Of a stretch of 9,192 nucleotides of DNA, positions 8,001 through 9,192 are shown piece after piece. Position 1 is the first letter of the stretch. Every line of letters starts with the position of its first letter. The position numbers and the translations under genes are program-made. The DNA is taken from assembly GCA_018067265.1 (NCBI GenBank), contig JAGPUY010000005.1, positions 1-9,192 of the forward strand. Direction: 5' to 3'. This DNA comes from Oceanihabitans sp. Lineage in GTDB: Bacteria; Bacteroidota; Bacteroidia; Flavobacteriales; Flavobacteriaceae. The notes beneath the pieces were generated by a model. The model searched no databases, was not told the DNA's origin, and saw nothing but the letters and a program-made list of their open reading frames with translations.

Positions 8001-9192
8001 CCAGTTACCGTTATGGAAGCATAATCGATTGTGTTCGTTCCAGTAGTACAAGTATATTGCACTGTTGCTGGTGCAGGAACATCGATAGCTGTTGGTTCTT
8101 CAACAAGAACATTAGCTGTCATTATACAACCTCTTCCCGAAGTTACTTGTACCGTATAGGTACCTGCAGCTAATCCTGTAAATATATTTGAACTTTGTGG
8201 CGCTACAATAATTGGCGCAGTAATCTCATACGTATAGATTGGATTATCATTACTAGCAGGTAAATCTACCGTAATGACACCATTCGCATCTCCATTACAA
8301 GTTACATCGTTAACACTAGTAGAAAATAATACAGGTGTTGCCGTATCTAATACTACGCTAGCATCTTTAGAACAAGATGTTGTAGCATCTGTAATAGTAA
8401 CTACATAACTTCCAGAAGGTACTCCAGAAAACATATTTCCTGTTACCGTTATGGAAGCAGGATTAGGACTTATAGCATAAGTATAACTGCCAGTTCCTCC
8501 AAAACCTGTTACTGTAATTTCTCCATCATCATCACTACAACTTGGTGATACCGCTGCTAGTGTTAATGCTATTGCATCATCAATGGTATATGTTATTGTA
8601 TTCTCACAACCATTAGCATCTTGCACCGTTATCGTATAAGTACCTGGAGCGCTTACTGTAAAAATAGGACTAGTTTGAAAACCGTTTCCTATGCTGTATT
8701 GGTAAGGCGCTATTCCGGAAGCTACATTTACAGTAAACGTATAATCGTTTGCTACACTTAGACATGGAGAACCTGTAACCGTTATTCCTGTTGGAATAGG
8801 ATCTGTAGCAATCGTAATTGTTAAAGGTGTAGAAATAACACAACTGTTCGTGTCTTGAACATAAACATCCCATGTTGTTGAAATCGCTGGATCTAAAACA
8901 GCAGCATTGGAACTAGAATACGTTCCTGCTGGTGCACCACTTACTACAAAGGAATAACTGTAAGATCCATTTCCTCCGGAAGCCGTTACACTTACTTGAG
9001 CACCTGCATTACAATTCGCATTAATAAAAGGATCTGCCACTAAACTTAATGGTGTAGATTGAGATATGGTTATAGATGTTGTTGCTGTACATCCGGTTGC
9101 CTCATCGGTAACCACAATCGTTTGTGTACTTGCAGCTGTTAATCCGTTTATGGTAACTGTAGGATTTGTTTGTCCGGTTACCTGTGGATTTC
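5006..9192 (-). CDS. Giant SprB-repeat surface adhesin with type B T9SS sorting domain (5'-truncated)
   Basis: The frame ends at TAA (5006-5008) and stays open to the right edge, giving about 1394 visible residues. A GTG at 9113-9115 could look like a start, but the 25 codons upstream continue the same repeat pattern (INGLTAASTQTIVVTD), so the real start lies beyond the window. The protein is a chain of about 85-residue Ig-like SprB-type repeats (consensus: TC.GD.NG.I.V...GGTG.Y.Y.... F..L..G.Y.V.V.D..GC), followed by a gliding-motility-type C-terminal domain. Such proteins are exported by Sec and then T9SS and held on the cell surface. SprB of F. johnsoniae is the moving adhesin of gliding, while relatives serve as attachment proteins. 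The downstream PorP/SprF gene is its likely partner. Whether this is SprB itself or another paralogue cannot be decided, because the N-terminal part and the full length are missing. Confidence 0.92.
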   Translation of the reverse strand, partial: NPQVTGQTNPTVTINGLTAASTQTIVVTDEATGCTATTSITISQSTPLSLVADPFINANCNAGAQVSVTASGGNGSYSYSFVVSGAPAGTYSSSNAAVLDPAISTTWDVYVQDTNSCVISTPLTITIATDPIPTGITVTGSPCLSVANDYTFTVNVASGIAPYQYSIGNGFQTSPIFTVSAPGTYTITVQDANGCENTITYTIDDAIALTLAAVSPSCSDDDGEITVTGFGGTGSYTYAISPNPASITVTGNMFSGVPSGSYVVTITDATTSCSKDASVVLDTATPVLFSTSVNDVTCNGDANGVITVDLPASNDNPIYTYEITAPIIVAPQSSNIFTGLAAGTYTVQVTSGRGCIMTANVLVEEPTAIDVPAPATVQYTCTTGTNTIDYASITVTGVTGGSGNYTIYEFLESGTVVQSGSSNVYTESDASGGNYTVNVYDDQGCLGSTLTAVIINPYLDLDTISVTVDNAITCTNLEDITVTASGTTGTPTNLEYTVEDVTGAVTGGIYSVTNTTGIFTGLDVGNYSITVLNLDTGCTLESVHYVNNPNTFDLIVDAVIDVTCYNDNNGSVTITFVDEVVTGTNPDQSGPFNYTILDSSGTTVNSGATANAGPVNITGLAGGTYTINATLIGSPFCTVSENFTITRPTEALALTTTQTSVTCLDGVGTISAVGTGGWGNLEYELTGDATVAYSSNGTFTGLFAGNYVVNVRDFQGCIVSENVNLAATPPIDNTFIATPSILSCFGDQDATITVTNVTGGQGSNYTYTLNSSSPSVTNSGPQTSNVFTDLAAGIYTVTIADGFNCTITSADITIQAPIEVEASLVKETSLTCLSPATLTLSATGGTGAYTYSANSNFTPVLGTFVNAITFPVSEGNYMYYVRDANGCVSIVSNDITIDALPDLTIDLALTNVIINCAGDNNGAVVAVASGGLGNYVYTLQDASGTPILATQTSPGVFTELIAGTYQVEVVSGDCLTTSALINITEPAAPLTATFIVNDITCNGADDGSLVINASGGTGIIKYAISPQMNQFFETNTFENLEPGNYDVVVQDELGCYLTSSFTINEPSPVLLSIVSGSILPEVCSGDNNGEFSIDISGGTPVYAVSLDDYNGPYITGAIGQTQFDFMNLSGGDHTVFIRDSFGCESEWNITFPESVTINPIVNIEYGCVNNVSSNVVTVTVDDSITDPTDLDYSLNGGPYQASNIFIDVVPGMGHYIDVRHTNSCIKRTALFDISTFDPLTLSIIDGEFNEIVAIVTGGSGNYVFTFNGEDFGSTSTFTITESGDYTITVTDSNGCMAIATDYFEFVDICIPDYFTPNGDGVLDGWAPECVNQYQNIEYSIFDRYGRKIATLRRGEKWDGTYNQAELPTGDYWYVIELNDPSENRDFVGHFTLYR
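5009..5266 (-). other. Type B T9SS sorting domain (CHU_C / gliding motility-associated C-terminal domain)
   Basis: The last 86 residues of the adhesin match the type B C-terminal sorting domain: CIPDYFTPNGDGVLDGW, then 'IEYSIFDRYGRKIATL', 'KWDGTYNQAELPTGDYWYVIEL' and a final 'GHFTLYR'. The landmarks TPNGDG, the F.R.G strand, WDGT and LP.GDYWY are all present, and the protein stops directly after the last strand, as is usual. In the family this domain targets cargo to the T9SS and works with a PorP/SprF partner. Two cysteines (codons at 5264-5266 and about 60 bases further downstream in the gene) frame the TPNGDG loop. Confidence 0.93.
5267..9192 (-). repeat. Tandem SprB-type repeats (about 15 units plus a partial one)
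   Basis: Fourteen units begin with a cysteine whose codons end (upper coordinate) at 9013, 8764, 8539, 8299, 8050, 7771, 7501, 7204, 6961, 6697, 6445, 6190, 5944 and 5692. Spacing is 75-99 residues, with a mean of about 85. Each of these units has a second cysteine near its end, usually in 'D..GC'. A shorter last unit (roughly 5267-5470), beginning near LSIIDGEFNE, has only the second cysteine. The end of a further unit (TDEATGC) lies at the right edge. The repeats are diverged; I found shared DNA only over short stretches such as CTAATCCTGTAA (7330-7341, 7624-7635, 8170-8181), so this is an old protein-level array. Confidence 0.88.

Noticed and set aside
8670..8873. Minus-strand open frame in another phase within the adhesin
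   Set aside because: It overlaps the repeat-coding frame, and its low-complexity Tyr/Cys/Ser/Arg-rich product has no family resemblance.
9113..9115. GTG as start codon of the giant adhesin
   Set aside because: The frame is open to the right edge, and the upstream codons continue the repeat pattern without any signal peptide, so this is an internal valine.
5267..9192. The periodic pattern as a CRISPR array or DNA satellite
   Set aside because: The period is about 225-300 bases, the units are diverged at DNA level, and the periodicity is explained by protein domains in one open frame.

Overview
The window looks like chromosomal DNA from a member of the Flavobacteriia (Bacteroidota). It is AT-rich, its start codons lack clear Shine-Dalgarno sequences, and it carries a type IX secretion (T9SS) adhesin with a gliding-motility-type C-terminal domain next to a PorP/SprF-family gene. 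The genus cannot be read from the sequence.

Layout from left to right. (1) Positions 1-267, plus strand: the C-terminal part of a pyridoxamine-phosphate-oxidase-like flavin-binding protein, cut by the window edge. It converges on the minus-strand genes across a perfect 19-bp hairpin (280-320) that can terminate transcription from both sides. (2) Positions 333-1103, minus strand: a divergent sigma-70/ECF-like protein with an acidic central linker. (3) Positions 1224-3785, minus strand: a compact three-gene lipid-transport operon of Mla type, in transcription order permease (mlaE-like), ATPase (mlaF-like) and MCE-domain substrate-binding protein (mlaD-like). A Bacteroidota-type promoter can be proposed in front of it. 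(4) Positions 3926-3971: a strong hairpin that probably ends the next unit. (5) Positions 3988-9192, minus strand: a very large SprB-repeat surface protein, with its 5' end beyond the right edge and a type B T9SS sorting domain at its C terminus, followed 40 bp downstream by a PorP/SprF-family outer-membrane protein.

How the genes work together. The permease, ATPase and MCE proteins should form one inner-membrane ABC complex that moves phospholipid or another lipid between the inner membrane and the periplasm. The giant adhesin and the PorP/SprF protein form the usual pair for type B T9SS cargo: the PorP/SprF partner is needed to secrete or attach the adhesin. The sigma-like gene lies downstream of the lipid-transport operon, but nothing here proves a functional link.

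I found no CRISPR array, tRNA, rRNA, insertion sequence, phage gene or clear sign of horizontal transfer. No non-coding stretch is longer than about 200 bases. I do not see a wholly new system. The most unusual points are the regular two-cysteine frame of the adhesin repeats, which is broken only in the last repeat, and the acidic replacement of the expected DNA-contact segment in the sigma-like protein.
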